Program-made: the position numbers and the translations under genes | In this document: one piece after another, positions 7,965 to 16,370 of the stretch | Position numbering within the stretch: the stretch's first letter is position 1 | Layout of the letters: each line of letters starts with the position of its first letter | NCBI GenBank assembly: GCA_017415945.1 | Contig: JAFQDR010000076.1 | Coordinates: forward strand, 1-42,138 | Origin: Oscillospiraceae bacterium | GTDB taxonomy: Bacteria > Bacillota_A > Clostridia > Oscillospirales > Oscillospiraceae | Reading direction: 5' to 3' | DNA: 42,138 nucleotides | Notes under the pieces: model-generated | The model's input: the letters and a program-made list of their open reading frames with translations, nothing else | The model's database searches: none | Told to the model about the DNA's origin: nothing

Positions 7965-8064
7965 GTTCCGTGTTCCACGTTCCGAACTAGTCATACAAGA
8001 ACATATCATACTCATCAGGATGTGGAAGTTTCTTCTTGTTGTAGTGGAACCTGGAACGTGGAAC
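7965..8064. repeat. Two opposed arrays of GTTCCNN heptamers (candidate iterons/origin)
   Basis: On the plus strand three heptamers follow one another without gap: GTTCCGT (7965-7971), GTTCCAC (7972-7978), GTTCCGA (7979-7985). On the minus strand three more are contiguous: GTTCCAC (8064-8058), GTTCCAG (8057-8051), GTTCCAC (8050-8044). The arrays face each other across 58 bases containing the stop codon of the leftward NTPase gene. An AT-rich tract (about 7900-7955) adjoins them. The layout resembles iterons beside a DNA-unwinding region; the element encodes SF3 and SF2 helicases that would need an origin. Confidence 0.55.
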
Positions 8065-10711
8065 GGTTATTATTTTCCATACAATCAGAAATTATAGAGT
8101 GAACGGGGCTTAGTCGAGCTGCTTCAGATTGTAGTGAATCCATGATTTCAATCGCCTTATCTATCTTGGGAGATATCGTTCCATCGTCTCCCCAAACATT
8201 TCGACACAGTCTGCTCAATTCTTCAAGTTCCTTCATCGCTCTGGTGATATCTGCCCCAAAATCAATCCCTACGAGACTAGTCCAGTATCGATTGAAAGCC
8301 AAATTATTAGAACAAAAACGCAAAAGCTGTTCTTTCTCTGGACTGGAAGAGGCTTTTTTTTCAAGCAAAGCCAAAATCGGAAGTAAATATAGGTGTTCTG
8401 AATCTGGTGAATCTTTACTCAAGTTTATCAATAATTCGATATCAATGGTTCTCTTAACAATAAACTCCAACATAGAAATTGCAGCACAACATTCATAGCA
8501 CCTGTTTTTATAGATCGAAAATTTTGTATATAAAGTCTCTAGAAAAGTATCATTCTCATCAAGATAAAGCAGGGTCATTACAATACGATACACCAGTGAG
8601 AATTTCTGATTTGTTTCTACCTCATAAGCAACATTATTTAATGCATTTTCAAATTCAGTATACTTGTTATCTCGATAATATAGGCACGCCTCAAAAAACA
8701 GCACATCTCTTTCTTCCGCTATGGCAGTTGTGTTCAGTGCATTATTCTTTATAAATCGTATAGCAGCCATTAGATTATCCCTACTATGATCACAGGTTGG
8801 ATTAAATAGGTAATTGTAAAATGTAGAAAACGCACATAAATATTGAATTCCATTTTGAAGGATCGGGGAAACATCCTGTGAGTATTTCGATTCACACAGT
8901 CGAAAGTAAGTATCCACATGGTTAAGAAATCCATAAACATAAGCAGTGAATAATTGCAGTTTCTGATCTTGAAAGAAATTATATTTTGTGTTATCTGTTC
9001 GATTTCTTAAAAAATGGCATGGCAAAATATTATGAAAAAGAAACAGTTCGAGCAAATTTCTATAGTAAAAAAGATTTGCTTTGATATGGTGCCAACATTC
9101 CTCCTCGTAGCTTAGAGCCCCCCATTGAAATGCTAAGCAACGAAAAAGCATTTTAGCAAAGTGACCCTTTTCGGAAACTGAGGAGTCAATAGATAGATAC
9201 TTATACATCAAATGATTACAGACTTCATAGTCGAGCTTCATTTTTTTATTCAATAGTGTAATCTGCAACATCTTACAGTATTTTAGGGTGTTTGTTTTTT
9301 TAGTGTAGTCGAGAAGATGAAAATGAGAAAATTTCTCATAATAGTCATAGGGTAAATCATATAGTTTTGCCAAACATACAGCATCCATCTTATCATCCAA
9401 CAATAGCACAGCATGATACAACTGCTCAATTTGTTCATCGGATAAATTCTGAATCAAGAAGGAACGTTCCATATGCTCATATAGTGTTGATTCCATAATT
9501 GCCCCATGATACCCTATCACAAAAGTCTCGATATCAGCAAAGAAATGACAATAATTATGTTCATTGAAATTATAGTATAATGCTTCAGCCAGAGTGATAT
9601 TTTTTTGCTTTTTCAAGTATTCAGCAAGAACAATAAAACGATAGATGTTTCCCTCACTAATTTCTCTACAGCAATTAACCAGATTACGATTCGCTTCTTT
9701 TGACGCACCTGTGTGAATAGAGAAGAATATTTCTTCGAAATCTGATTCAGAGAGATCGTTTTCCAATCTGACAGAATTTTTATGATTATGATGTGTTGTG
9801 ATAATCATATTGATGTCACTTGTTTCCCCATTACATATGTACTTGATCTCTTTGGGATTCAATTTTCTGAATGCATCATAGATGATAATCAATACAGATT
9901 CTTTTGAATTCAAAAGAGTCTTTCGTTTGCGTTTTTGGCGTTCCTCGGAAGTTTCTGGTTTATTATTATCGTCTTCCGTCTGACAAGTATAACGATCGTC
10001 ATCCGATGTGGGAATCTGTGCAAGTGTCTCATCCAAAGAATCCATCCAGGGTAAAACATAGATCAAATCATAATCATTTTGATGATTTTCAGCATATTGC
10101 AAGGCGAGAGAGTATTTTCCACAGCCGGGTTCACCGGTTATCGCAACCCAATTATTCTTCTTCATTTTTTGGGTAATCCTGAGTAATTCTGTTTCACGTC
10201 CAACAAAGTGTTTAAGTTCAGGTGATTCCTGTTCAATGAGCCACGGATCAATATATTTAAGTAGAGACTTGCCTTCATCTGTAAAACAAATTTTTGAATC
10301 CCATTTTTTTATCTTATGCAAGACATGGATAAGATCGATACATTCCTTGTCATATATTTCGTTTACAATTATCCTAACAATTTCAAGCACCTGTTCATCT
10401 GTTGGATTGCTGATATAAAAATCATCTTTGAACATGTATATCATGTTGTTATAGTGCTGTTTACACTTTTTTAAAGTTTTCTCTTCATCCTCTTTATCAG
10501 AAATCATAGATTTGATTCTGACTATATTTTCGTACATGGTTTTGATGCATTCTGCGCAGCATCCGTTAATAGGATCTTCTGAGGATTGACGATGAAGAAA
10601 GTATTTTTCGGTAACATCATATTGTTCAGATAGATAAGAAGTTAACTTCAGTTTATTCATTAATGGTTTGCATACAAGACTATTAAAAATATCTTTGTTT
10701 GTTCGTATCAA
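8015..10711 (-). CDS. STAND-type NTPase, candidate sensor or defence protein
   Basis: About 898 residues from the TTG start proposed here (906 from an upstream ATG at 10735). The TTG at 10711 is preferred because AGGAGG lies 9 bases before it, whereas the ATG has no ribosome site. Numbering from the ATG: a helical N-terminal region (1-165) without a recognisable effector domain, then FVGRE (177-181), a P-loop GEPGCGKY (201-208), a Walker B VLIIIYD (281-287), and MIITTHH as a sensor-like strand. The rest (about 400-880) is helical and repeat-like, as in STAND sensor arms. The P-loop has Tyr where Ser/Thr is expected. The gene is markedly AT-richer than its neighbours, suggesting separate acquisition. 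STAND proteins often act as antiphage sensors or regulators; neither role is shown. Confidence 0.75.
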   Translation of the reverse strand: MIRTNKDIFNSLVCKPLMNKLKLTSYLSEQYDVTEKYFLHRQSSEDPINGCCAECIKTMYENIVRIKSMISDKEDEEKTLKKCKQHYNNMIYMFKDDFYISNPTDEQVLEIVRIIVNEIYDKECIDLIHVLHKIKKWDSKICFTDEGKSLLKYIDPWLIEQESPELKHFVGRETELLRITQKMKKNNWVAITGEPGCGKYSLALQYAENHQNDYDLIYVLPWMDSLDETLAQIPTSDDDRYTCQTEDDNNKPETSEERQKRKRKTLLNSKESVLIIIYDAFRKLNPKEIKYICNGETSDINMIITTHHNHKNSVRLENDLSESDFEEIFFSIHTGASKEANRNLVNCCREISEGNIYRFIVLAEYLKKQKNITLAEALYYNFNEHNYCHFFADIETFVIGYHGAIMESTLYEHMERSFLIQNLSDEQIEQLYHAVLLLDDKMDAVCLAKLYDLPYDYYEKFSHFHLLDYTKKTNTLKYCKMLQITLLNKKMKLDYEVCNHLMYKYLSIDSSVSEKGHFAKMLFRCLAFQWGALSYEEECWHHIKANLFYYRNLLELFLFHNILPCHFLRNRTDNTKYNFFQDQKLQLFTAYVYGFLNHVDTYFRLCESKYSQDVSPILQNGIQYLCAFSTFYNYLFNPTCDHSRDNLMAAIRFIKNNALNTTAIAEERDVLFFEACLYYRDNKYTEFENALNNVAYEVETNQKFSLVYRIVMTLLYLDENDTFLETLYTKFSIYKNRCYECCAAISMLEFIVKRTIDIELLINLSKDSPDSEHLYLLPILALLEKKASSSPEKEQLLRFCSNNLAFNRYWTSLVGIDFGADITRAMKELEELSRLCRNVWGDDGTISPKIDKAIEIMDSLQSEAARLSPVHSIISDCMENNNRSTFQVPLQQEETSTS

Positions 10712-10744
10712 GTACAACAACCTCCTAATTTTCATTTTTTTTAC

Positions 10745-10802
10745 TTTTCAGTGAAAATAAGCACCTTTTCGTACTGAAAAAATAAGAAATCCATGCTATA
10801 CT
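10745..10802. promoter_or_regulatory. Divergent control region with two TTTTC-GAAAA dyads and an extended -10
   Basis: Two similar dyads lie in tandem, TTTTC-AGT-GAAAA (10745-10757) and TTTTC-GTACT-GAAAA (10766-10780), between the leftward NTPase gene and the rightward helicase gene. Downstream is TGCTATACT, an extended -10 (TATACT 10797-10802) reading rightward. The dyads sit around the -35 position, where a repressor would control the helicase gene and possibly the NTPase gene. Confidence 0.55.
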
Positions 10803-10878
10803 TAACTCATGCACCGATGCATAAAATTTTTACAGTCCTGGAAACTGGTACCGCTTCTGGGACAGAAAGGAAATTAAT

Positions 10879-12237
10879 ATGAATGAGCTTGCATTAATTA
10901 ACCCTGAATCACCCGTGGCAGATCACACGGTTGTTTTTACGCCTCCTTCTGAAGATTTGAAAAATGAATGCTACCAATTTGCTTCAGCATTGGCAGAAAA
11001 CTGTTTTTGTATCTACCACTGTGGTCAGTTTTTCTACTACAATTCGCATTATCATGTAGTGGATCAGACAAACGGAGAACAGCCCAAAATCCAGATCGCA
11101 CAATTGGCAAAAAGTGCTGGAATTCCTCCATTATATCAGAATGTCAATACGATCTATAACCAGCTGAAGGTTTCGGCAAAACAGGTTGAGATAATGCCTA
11201 ATCCCAGCAAGTATATTCTGTACCAGAACGGATTACTTGATGTGGAGACGCAGCATTTAAAACCACCAACGCCCCAAATTTTCAACACCGGATGTATCAT
11301 GGCGAACTTTTCACCAGAGAAATCCGGAAATCATCCCGTTTTTGATAAGTTTCTGTACGAAGCATCAATGGGGGATGAGGTTTGGATCAAGCGTGCTTGG
11401 CAGATGATTGGCTATATTCTGTCACCTGACACCTCTGCTAAGCGCATCTTTTTCCTTGTCGGTGCTTCCAATACCGGAAAGAGTATCCTCGGAAGACTGT
11501 TAATTCATCTGCTTTCGCCGACACTGACATGCTCGCTGTCATTAGAAAATCTCTGTAATCATCACTTTGCTGCTTCGGAGCTGTTCTACAAACGCCTTTG
11601 TGTAAGCGGGGATGAGGGTAACAAACCGATCAGTTCTAATGGCATTGCCTTGTTAAAGACGCTGAGTGGACATGACTATATTACTAGTGACAGAAAAAAC
11701 AAGAGCCAGGTCACTTTTTCTCCGACAGCAAAGCAAGTGATTTGTTCAAACCACAATCTGCACACAACAATCGCAACCAGCGATCCTTCGTTTCAGAGCA
11801 GATTGTTGGTACTGCCCTTTCTGAATCCCATTCCTGTTGAAAAACAGGATGCTTATCTGCTTGATAAGCTTTGGACAGAAAGAGATTCAATTGTAACTGA
11901 TGCATTCTATCACTATTGTCAGCTCGCATCGAACCATTACCAGTTTGCTGGTGACGGTTGTCATTATGAGAATGAACTCACATTTCTGAATGGAACGATG
12001 CCATACGACGAGTTGGAGGAATTTCTAAGCACGGCCTGCCTATTTGATGAGATGATATTTACCCCGACAGAAGTGTTATATCAGGCATTTAACGAACATC
12101 ATCCAGGTTGTTTCAAGGACAGTACCAGCTTCTCAAGAGCTGTGTCAAACCTCTGCCAGAACAAACCTGTGACTACCACAAGAAAACGTACTGAAAACGG
12201 AAATCTTCGTGGGTTCGTAGGCATCGGTATTCTATAA
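10879..12237 (+). CDS. SF3 helicase, phage/plasmid D5/P4-type replication protein
   Basis: 452 residues, start supported by AAAGGA upstream. Residues about 110-180 look like the D5_N region that precedes the helicase (YILYQNGLLDVET, then NHPVFDKFL). The SF3 core has Walker A GASNTGKS (195-202), Walker B with SGDEG (D245, E246) and motif C with ICSNH (N291). Family members are ring helicases that unwind DNA at phage, satellite and plasmid origins. No N-terminal primase domain is present, unlike many P4/D5 proteins, so priming must come from the host or another protein. It is followed by an SF2 helicase gene, and the pair probably forms the element's replication module. Confidence 0.85.
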   Translation: MNELALINPESPVADHTVVFTPPSEDLKNECYQFASALAENCFCIYHCGQFFYYNSHYHVVDQTNGEQPKIQIAQLAKSAGIPPLYQNVNTIYNQLKVSAKQVEIMPNPSKYILYQNGLLDVETQHLKPPTPQIFNTGCIMANFSPEKSGNHPVFDKFLYEASMGDEVWIKRAWQMIGYILSPDTSAKRIFFLVGASNTGKSILGRLLIHLLSPTLTCSLSLENLCNHHFAASELFYKRLCVSGDEGNKPISSNGIALLKTLSGHDYITSDRKNKSQVTFSPTAKQVICSNHNLHTTIATSDPSFQSRLLVLPFLNPIPVEKQDAYLLDKLWTERDSIVTDAFYHYCQLASNHYQFAGDGCHYENELTFLNGTMPYDELEEFLSTACLFDEMIFTPTEVLYQAFNEHHPGCFKDSTSFSRAVSNLCQNKPVTTTRKRTENGNLRGFVGIGIL

Positions 12238-12310
12238 TCAGTCAATATTTGACGAAAGCCATCTGTCCTACACTTGGGTGATGGTAAATGGAAAAAGGAG
12301 AAGATGAACA

Positions 12311-13918
12311 ATGAAAGTAAGACCCCCGGGAGTTCGTCCAATTCCCGAATGTTTGGGTAATTACCCCAATCTGAGTGAATTAGCAATGTTTACCCCTTGT
12401 ACCATCGGAAAATCGAATTCCTATTTATCAGACATCTTTAGTCTGGAGGAACTCAACAAAGTTGCACCTGGGCAAAGCATTTGTATCATGGCTCCTGTAG
12501 GGAGCGGTAAGACAACGGCGACAATTGGTGCTGTGATACAACACCATGAAGATGCAGTTATTGTCACTAACCGTAAATCCAGCTATGTACAAATGAAACG
12601 TGATGTATTGAAGGCACAGGGTAAGGATACCCGTGATTGGTCTGAAGGCGCAATTGAAACTGCTGATACAGGGAGAATTACGGTTACCACGTATCAGAAG
12701 TTAGTGCAGATTGAACACCCCATCAAGTACAAAAAGGGAACAATACTGGTGCTGGATGAGATTCATTATCTGCTCAATGATTCGACTTTTTCTGCAATTC
12801 CTATGCGAATCAAGGAGATTTTGCAGATGAATCTTGATACAACCAGACGTATTTACATCAGTGCAACAATGGAAGAGGTCTCCCTTGAGATTGTAAACAT
12901 TGAACAGCGTGATATTTCTAATTACGGCTCTTCAGTTTTCAGGTCTGCTCGTATCCAGCACCTCTACCTAATGGAGAGTAACTGGAACCATCTGGAGTTC
13001 AGGTTCTACAATTATGCAAATGTCGATGAATTGGCAGACACCTTGAATGAGGCTGCTGACAATAAGGTTAAATCTGCTGTTTTTTTAAGAAACAAGACCC
13101 GTGGAAACCTCCTGAAGGATAAGCTGAAGAACAGTCAGTTTGTATACTCTTCAGAGGAGGAACAAGAGACATTGGCAAGTATCGCTTTAAACGAAAGTTT
13201 TCCCTCCAACTGTCTCCTCGCCACCAAGGTACTGGAGAATGGAGTGTCTATTAATGACGAAGACATCGGTATTATTGTTGTTGAAGAAATTGATCCGGTT
13301 TCTTTCATGCAATTTCTTGGAAGAGTTCGTGTAAAGCGCAATCATCCACGCACTTTGGTAGTGATGATTCCTGATTACACTGTTTCTGAACTGAGACAAG
13401 TATCCAGACAGTGCTATGAGAAGATGGATTTCATCAAGCGTGTTATAGATTCTCCGGAAACATGCATGATGCATTATGAACGCTATACACCGTATGTCTA
13501 TTACTCATATGACGGACCAAGAGCGAACATATATGCTTACAAGAAGTTTTCACTGCTCAAAACTCATGTTGATACCTTGATTCAGGATACTGAACCTCAT
13601 GCACATCTTCGTTATATACTCAGAATGTTGGAACTACCTGAAATAATCAGTGACAGCCAGTTTCTGAACTATGATGATATTGCAGCATATAAGACAGGCG
13701 TCAGGACAGCCTATGGAAGGTTTTCAGCATCAAGGAAACATAAAGAAGACCGTGATCTTCTCGCAAAGGATCTGATCAAAGTGGCAGCTCATACAAGCTA
13801 CTACAAAAAGAAGATCACTGGATCACAGCTTCAGCTGGAAAGAATCAACGAAATGCTTGCACTTGCCGGAATTGAAGCAACCATCGCCTCAATAGGTGAG
13901 ACATTTGCTATCGAATAA
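12311..13918 (+). CDS. SF2 DEAD/DEAH-family helicase of the element
   Basis: 535 residues. Walker A is APVGSGKTT (61-69), DEIH occurs at 149-152, SAT at 184-186, and motif VI is QFLGRVRVKR (about 334-343), all in the order expected for an SF2 helicase. The C-terminal about 190 residues are helical and unassigned. AAAGGAG lies about 10 bases before this ATG; a start at the internal Met26 (MFTPC) is also possible. A 12-base perfect palindrome, GGGTAATTACCC (12355-12366), overlaps the first codons and might affect translation. It lies 73 bases after the SF3 helicase gene and is probably co-transcribed. Phage and satellite replication modules often pair such helicases with a D5-type protein. Confidence 0.82.
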   Translation: MKVRPPGVRPIPECLGNYPNLSELAMFTPCTIGKSNSYLSDIFSLEELNKVAPGQSICIMAPVGSGKTTATIGAVIQHHEDAVIVTNRKSSYVQMKRDVLKAQGKDTRDWSEGAIETADTGRITVTTYQKLVQIEHPIKYKKGTILVLDEIHYLLNDSTFSAIPMRIKEILQMNLDTTRRIYISATMEEVSLEIVNIEQRDISNYGSSVFRSARIQHLYLMESNWNHLEFRFYNYANVDELADTLNEAADNKVKSAVFLRNKTRGNLLKDKLKNSQFVYSSEEEQETLASIALNESFPSNCLLATKVLENGVSINDEDIGIIVVEEIDPVSFMQFLGRVRVKRNHPRTLVVMIPDYTVSELRQVSRQCYEKMDFIKRVIDSPETCMMHYERYTPYVYYSYDGPRANIYAYKKFSLLKTHVDTLIQDTEPHAHLRYILRMLELPEIISDSQFLNYDDIAAYKTGVRTAYGRFSASRKHKEDRDLLAKDLIKVAAHTSYYKKKITGSQLQLERINEMLALAGIEATIASIGETFAIE

Positions 13919-13977
13919 CCTGTTATGTATATTATACTATATCAGGAGACCGTTTTCAAGCATTCCCCACAAATTTA

Positions 13978-14009
13978 GCTAATCACGCATTTCATGCATC
14001 ATGATTAGC
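13978..14009. repeat. Inverted repeat upstream of xis
   Basis: GCTAATCA (13978-13985) and TGATTAGC (14002-14009) are perfect 8-base arms around a 16-base loop that itself contains GCAT and ATGC. It lies in the 219-base gap between the SF2 helicase and xis genes, where control of excision or Int/Xis binding would be expected. There is no T run after it. Confidence 0.5.
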
Positions 14010-14137
14010 CTCGAGGAAAATCTCAGATAAAGTCGGATTATTCCGCTATATATTATTACAATGAGCCAGAAGTACTGTTTGGTAAATTGTAACAGAGAAA
14101 ATCTTCAGGCCCAAAATTTATTAATGGAGGTGTTCTT

Positions 14138-14431
14138 ATGAACCAGATGATTACAAATGAGGCCTATGGAGTGACGTCAAAAAATGTCCCCATTGTAATG
14201 GGAACCCAGGGTGCATGTGCTGCTGACAAATACCAGATCCCCCTGTGGGAGAAGTATCTGCTGACAGTCAAGGAAGCATCAATTTACTTCAATATCGGTG
14301 AAAACAAGATGCACAGGATCGCCAACGAATATCTGGACTCGGACTACAAGTTCGTGATCCAGAACGGTGGAAGAACCATGATCAACCGCAAGAAGTTTGA
14401 AGACTTCCTCAACAACAGCACATCCATCTGA
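14138..14431 (+). CDS. xis: Tn916-type excisionase
   Basis: 97 residues. The C-terminal two thirds, PLWEKYLLTVKEASIYFNIG, then ENKMHRIANE and INRKKFEDFLN, matches the winged-helix excisionase of the Tn916/Tn1549 group. In Tn916 the corresponding segment reads [24 protein letters not shown]. Xis steers the integrase toward excision. This version carries an N-terminal extension of about 30 residues relative to Tn916 Xis (67 residues). The ribosome site GGAGG before the listed ATG supports the longer form. It lies 89 bases before the integrase gene, as in Tn916. Confidence 0.92.
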   Translation: MNQMITNEAYGVTSKNVPIVMGTQGACAADKYQIPLWEKYLLTVKEASIYFNIGENKMHRIANEYLDSDYKFVIQNGGRTMINRKKFEDFLNNSTSI

Positions 14432-14449
14432 ACCGAAGTAAAAAAGTGA

Positions 14450-14500
14450 TTGAAAAGAAGCCCCATTTATGGTATAATAGTATTACAGCGGGGCTTCTTT
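14450..14500 (+). promoter_or_regulatory. int promoter embedded in an 11-bp inverted repeat
   Basis: TTGAAA (14450-14455) and TATAAT (14473-14478) are separated by 17 bases, a good sigma-A promoter for int. The inverted repeat AAAGAAGCCCC (14454-14464) and GGGGCTTCTTT (14490-14500) encloses the -10. As RNA from xis it would form an 11-bp hairpin; as DNA it is a symmetric site around the int promoter. Confidence 0.7.
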
Positions 14501-14520
14501 CCAACGAAAGGAGTATCGCT

Positions 14521-15738
14521 ATGAGTGAAAAAAGAAAAGACAAAAGAGGACGTATCCTGAGAAACGGTGAGTGCCAGCGTAAGGATGGTCTGTATCAGTA
14601 TGAGTATGTGGATCCAACCGGAGCTACGAAATTTCTGTACAGCTGGAAGCTGGAACCGACTGACACGCTTCCGAAAGGCAAACGCAGATGTCTTTCCCTG
14701 CGTGAAAAGGAACGTGAGATTCATCGTTGTATTGAGGATGGCATCATCCCCAATGGCGGAAATCTGACTGTCTGTGAGCTGGTGAAGAGATACACATTGC
14801 AAAAACATGGAGTCAGAGAATCCACAAAGTCAGGCTACAGAACCGTGATCAACCTGCTCTCGAAAGATCCCTTTGGAGCAAAGAGAATTGACAAGGTAAG
14901 ATTGTCCGATGCCAAGGGATGGCTCATTTCCCTACAAAAAAATGGAAGAGGCTACAGTTCCATCCACACGATCAGAGGTGTTCTTCGTCCGGCCTTTCAG
15001 ATGGCTGTAGACGATGAGTTGATTAGAAAGAATCCCTTTGCTTTTGAACTTGCCACCATCATTGTCAATGACAGCAAGCCAAGGGAAGCGATCACACAGA
15101 AGCAGAAGATTGATTTTCTTGAATTCATCAGAACGGACAAGCATTTTCGCAAATACTATGATGCCATCTATATTCTGTTTTACACTGGCTTGCGTATTTC
15201 AGAGTTCTGTGGTCTCACAGTAGGTGATATCGATTTTGAAGAAAAGACGCTTTCCGTTACCCGTCAGCTTCACAGGACAAGTGATATGAGATATATCATC
15301 GAACCGCCAAAGACACAGGCTGGTACAAGGGTGATTCCTTTGCAAGATGAGGTATGCGACTGTTTCAGGCGTATTCTTGGCAAGAGGAGGAACTCTCGTA
15401 ATGAACCAGCCATTACTGACCATAATGGAAAACTGTATGTAGGTTTTCTGTATCAAGACAAGAATGGTATGCCCATGGTGGCTTTGCACTGGGAAAAGTA
15501 TTTCCAGCGCATCTGTAAAAAGTACAACAGTATTCACAAAAAGAAGAAGCTCAAGGTCACACCCCATGTTTGCAGACACACCTACTGTTCTCACTGTGCA
15601 TCCGCAGGCATGAATCCGAAGCATCTGCAATACCTGATGGGACATTCGGACATCGGTGTGACTTTGAATACATATACCCACGCAGAGTTTGAAAACATCA
15701 AACACGAGGTAGAAAACCTCAAAAAATCTGCTCTGTAA
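14521..15738 (+). CDS. int: Tn916-type tyrosine recombinase (integrase)
   Basis: 405 residues from MSEKRKDKRG, the same length as Tn916 Int and closely similar throughout (MSEKRxDxRGRIL, SWKLxxTD). The start is set by GAAAGGAG upstream of this ATG. Domains: N-terminal arm-binding domain (1-75), core-binding SAM-like domain (about 80-180) and catalytic domain (about 185-400). Catalytic residues are R225 (YTGLRISEF), K264 (EPPKTQ), H349 and R352 (HVCR), H375 (LMGH) and Y385 (TLNTY), all intact. It integrates and excises the element. The gene ends at the element's right end, close to TTTACAGG repeats, and reads toward the chromosomal phosphatase gene. Confidence 0.95.
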   Translation: MSEKRKDKRGRILRNGECQRKDGLYQYEYVDPTGATKFLYSWKLEPTDTLPKGKRRCLSLREKEREIHRCIEDGIIPNGGNLTVCELVKRYTLQKHGVRESTKSGYRTVINLLSKDPFGAKRIDKVRLSDAKGWLISLQKNGRGYSSIHTIRGVLRPAFQMAVDDELIRKNPFAFELATIIVNDSKPREAITQKQKIDFLEFIRTDKHFRKYYDAIYILFYTGLRISEFCGLTVGDIDFEEKTLSVTRQLHRTSDMRYIIEPPKTQAGTRVIPLQDEVCDCFRRILGKRRNSRNEPAITDHNGKLYVGFLYQDKNGMPMVALHWEKYFQRICKKYNSIHKKKKLKVTPHVCRHTYCSHCASAGMNPKHLQYLMGHSDIGVTLNTYTHAEFENIKHEVENLKKSAL

Positions 15739-15747
15739 GCAGGCTGA

Positions 15748-15795
15748 TTTTACAGGAGAATTTACAGGGAATTTTACAGGAAACTATCCTGTAAA
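15748..15795. repeat. TTTACAGG repeats next to int, probable integrase arm sites
   Basis: TTTACAGG occurs three times in direct orientation at an exact 12-base period (15749-15756, 15761-15768, 15773-15780) and once inverted (CCTGTAAA, 15788-15795). Regularly spaced repeats beside int at the element end are what the N-terminal arm-binding domain of a Tn916-type integrase recognises. The junction with the chromosome should lie between here and about 15890; the exact crossover cannot be fixed without the empty site. Confidence 0.65.
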
Positions 15796-15833
15796 TTCAT
15801 GTCAGGTCGTGGCAGATTGTGAACACAAGGAAA

Positions 15834-15862
15834 TTGCAGAAACACAAATATCCCAATATTAC
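15834..15862 (+). promoter_or_regulatory. Possible weak promoter for the phosphatase-kinase pair
   Basis: TTGCAG (15834-15839), 17 bases, then TATTAC (15857-15862). The match is modest. It is the only candidate seen between the element end and the phosphatase gene. Confidence 0.3.
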
Positions 15863-15896
15863 GTCAAAAGCAACCGTTTGAAAGGAGATTAAAAAT

Positions 15897-16370
15897 ATGA
15901 TTAGAATCATGTTCGTCTGCCACGGCAACATCTGCCGCTCTCCCATGGCAGAGTTTATATTCAAAAAAATGGTAGAGGAAGCAGGGCTTGCAGAGCAGTT
16001 TGTCATTGCATCCAGTGCGACAAGTACAGAAGAGATCTGGAACGGCGTTGGTAACCCTGTATACCCGCCCGCTCGTGAGGAGTTGGCTAAGCACGGCATT
16101 TCCTGCAAGGGCAAGCATGCTGTGCAGCTTAAAAAATCCGACTACGAAAAATATGATCTCTTCCTTGCAATGGATTCGAATAATATTCGCAATATATCCC
16201 GTATTTTTGGCTATGATCCGGACAAAAAAGTTCGCAAGCTCCTCACTTATGCCGGCCGCACGGATGATGTTGCCGATCCTTGGTACAGCGATCGTTTCGA
16301 CATAGCCTACGCCGATATTTATGAGGGCTGCAGGGGACTGCTGAATGCTCTCTGCGGAGCAGACGCATGA
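15897..16370 (+). CDS. Low-molecular-weight protein tyrosine phosphatase
   Basis: 157 residues with the family P-loop at the N-terminus, VCHGNICRSPM, giving the nucleophile C8 and phosphate-binding R14, and the general acid in DPW (D127). Length is typical. It hydrolyses phosphotyrosine or phosphoarginine in proteins; the target here is unknown. AAAGGAG precedes the start. The stop overlaps the kinase gene as ATGA, so the two are translationally coupled. It is the first chromosomal gene beyond the integrated element, so its native upstream region may have been replaced. Confidence 0.93.
   Translation: MIRIMFVCHGNICRSPMAEFIFKKMVEEAGLAEQFVIASSATSTEEIWNGVGNPVYPPAREELAKHGISCKGKHAVQLKKSDYEKYDLFLAMDSNNIRNISRIFGYDPDKKVRKLLTYAGRTDDVADPWYSDRFDIAYADIYEGCRGLLNALCGADA

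Noticed and set aside
12304..12360. 18-codon frame just before the SF2 helicase start, possible leader peptide
   Set aside because: The spacing from GGAG is too short and it overlaps the helicase start; more likely chance.
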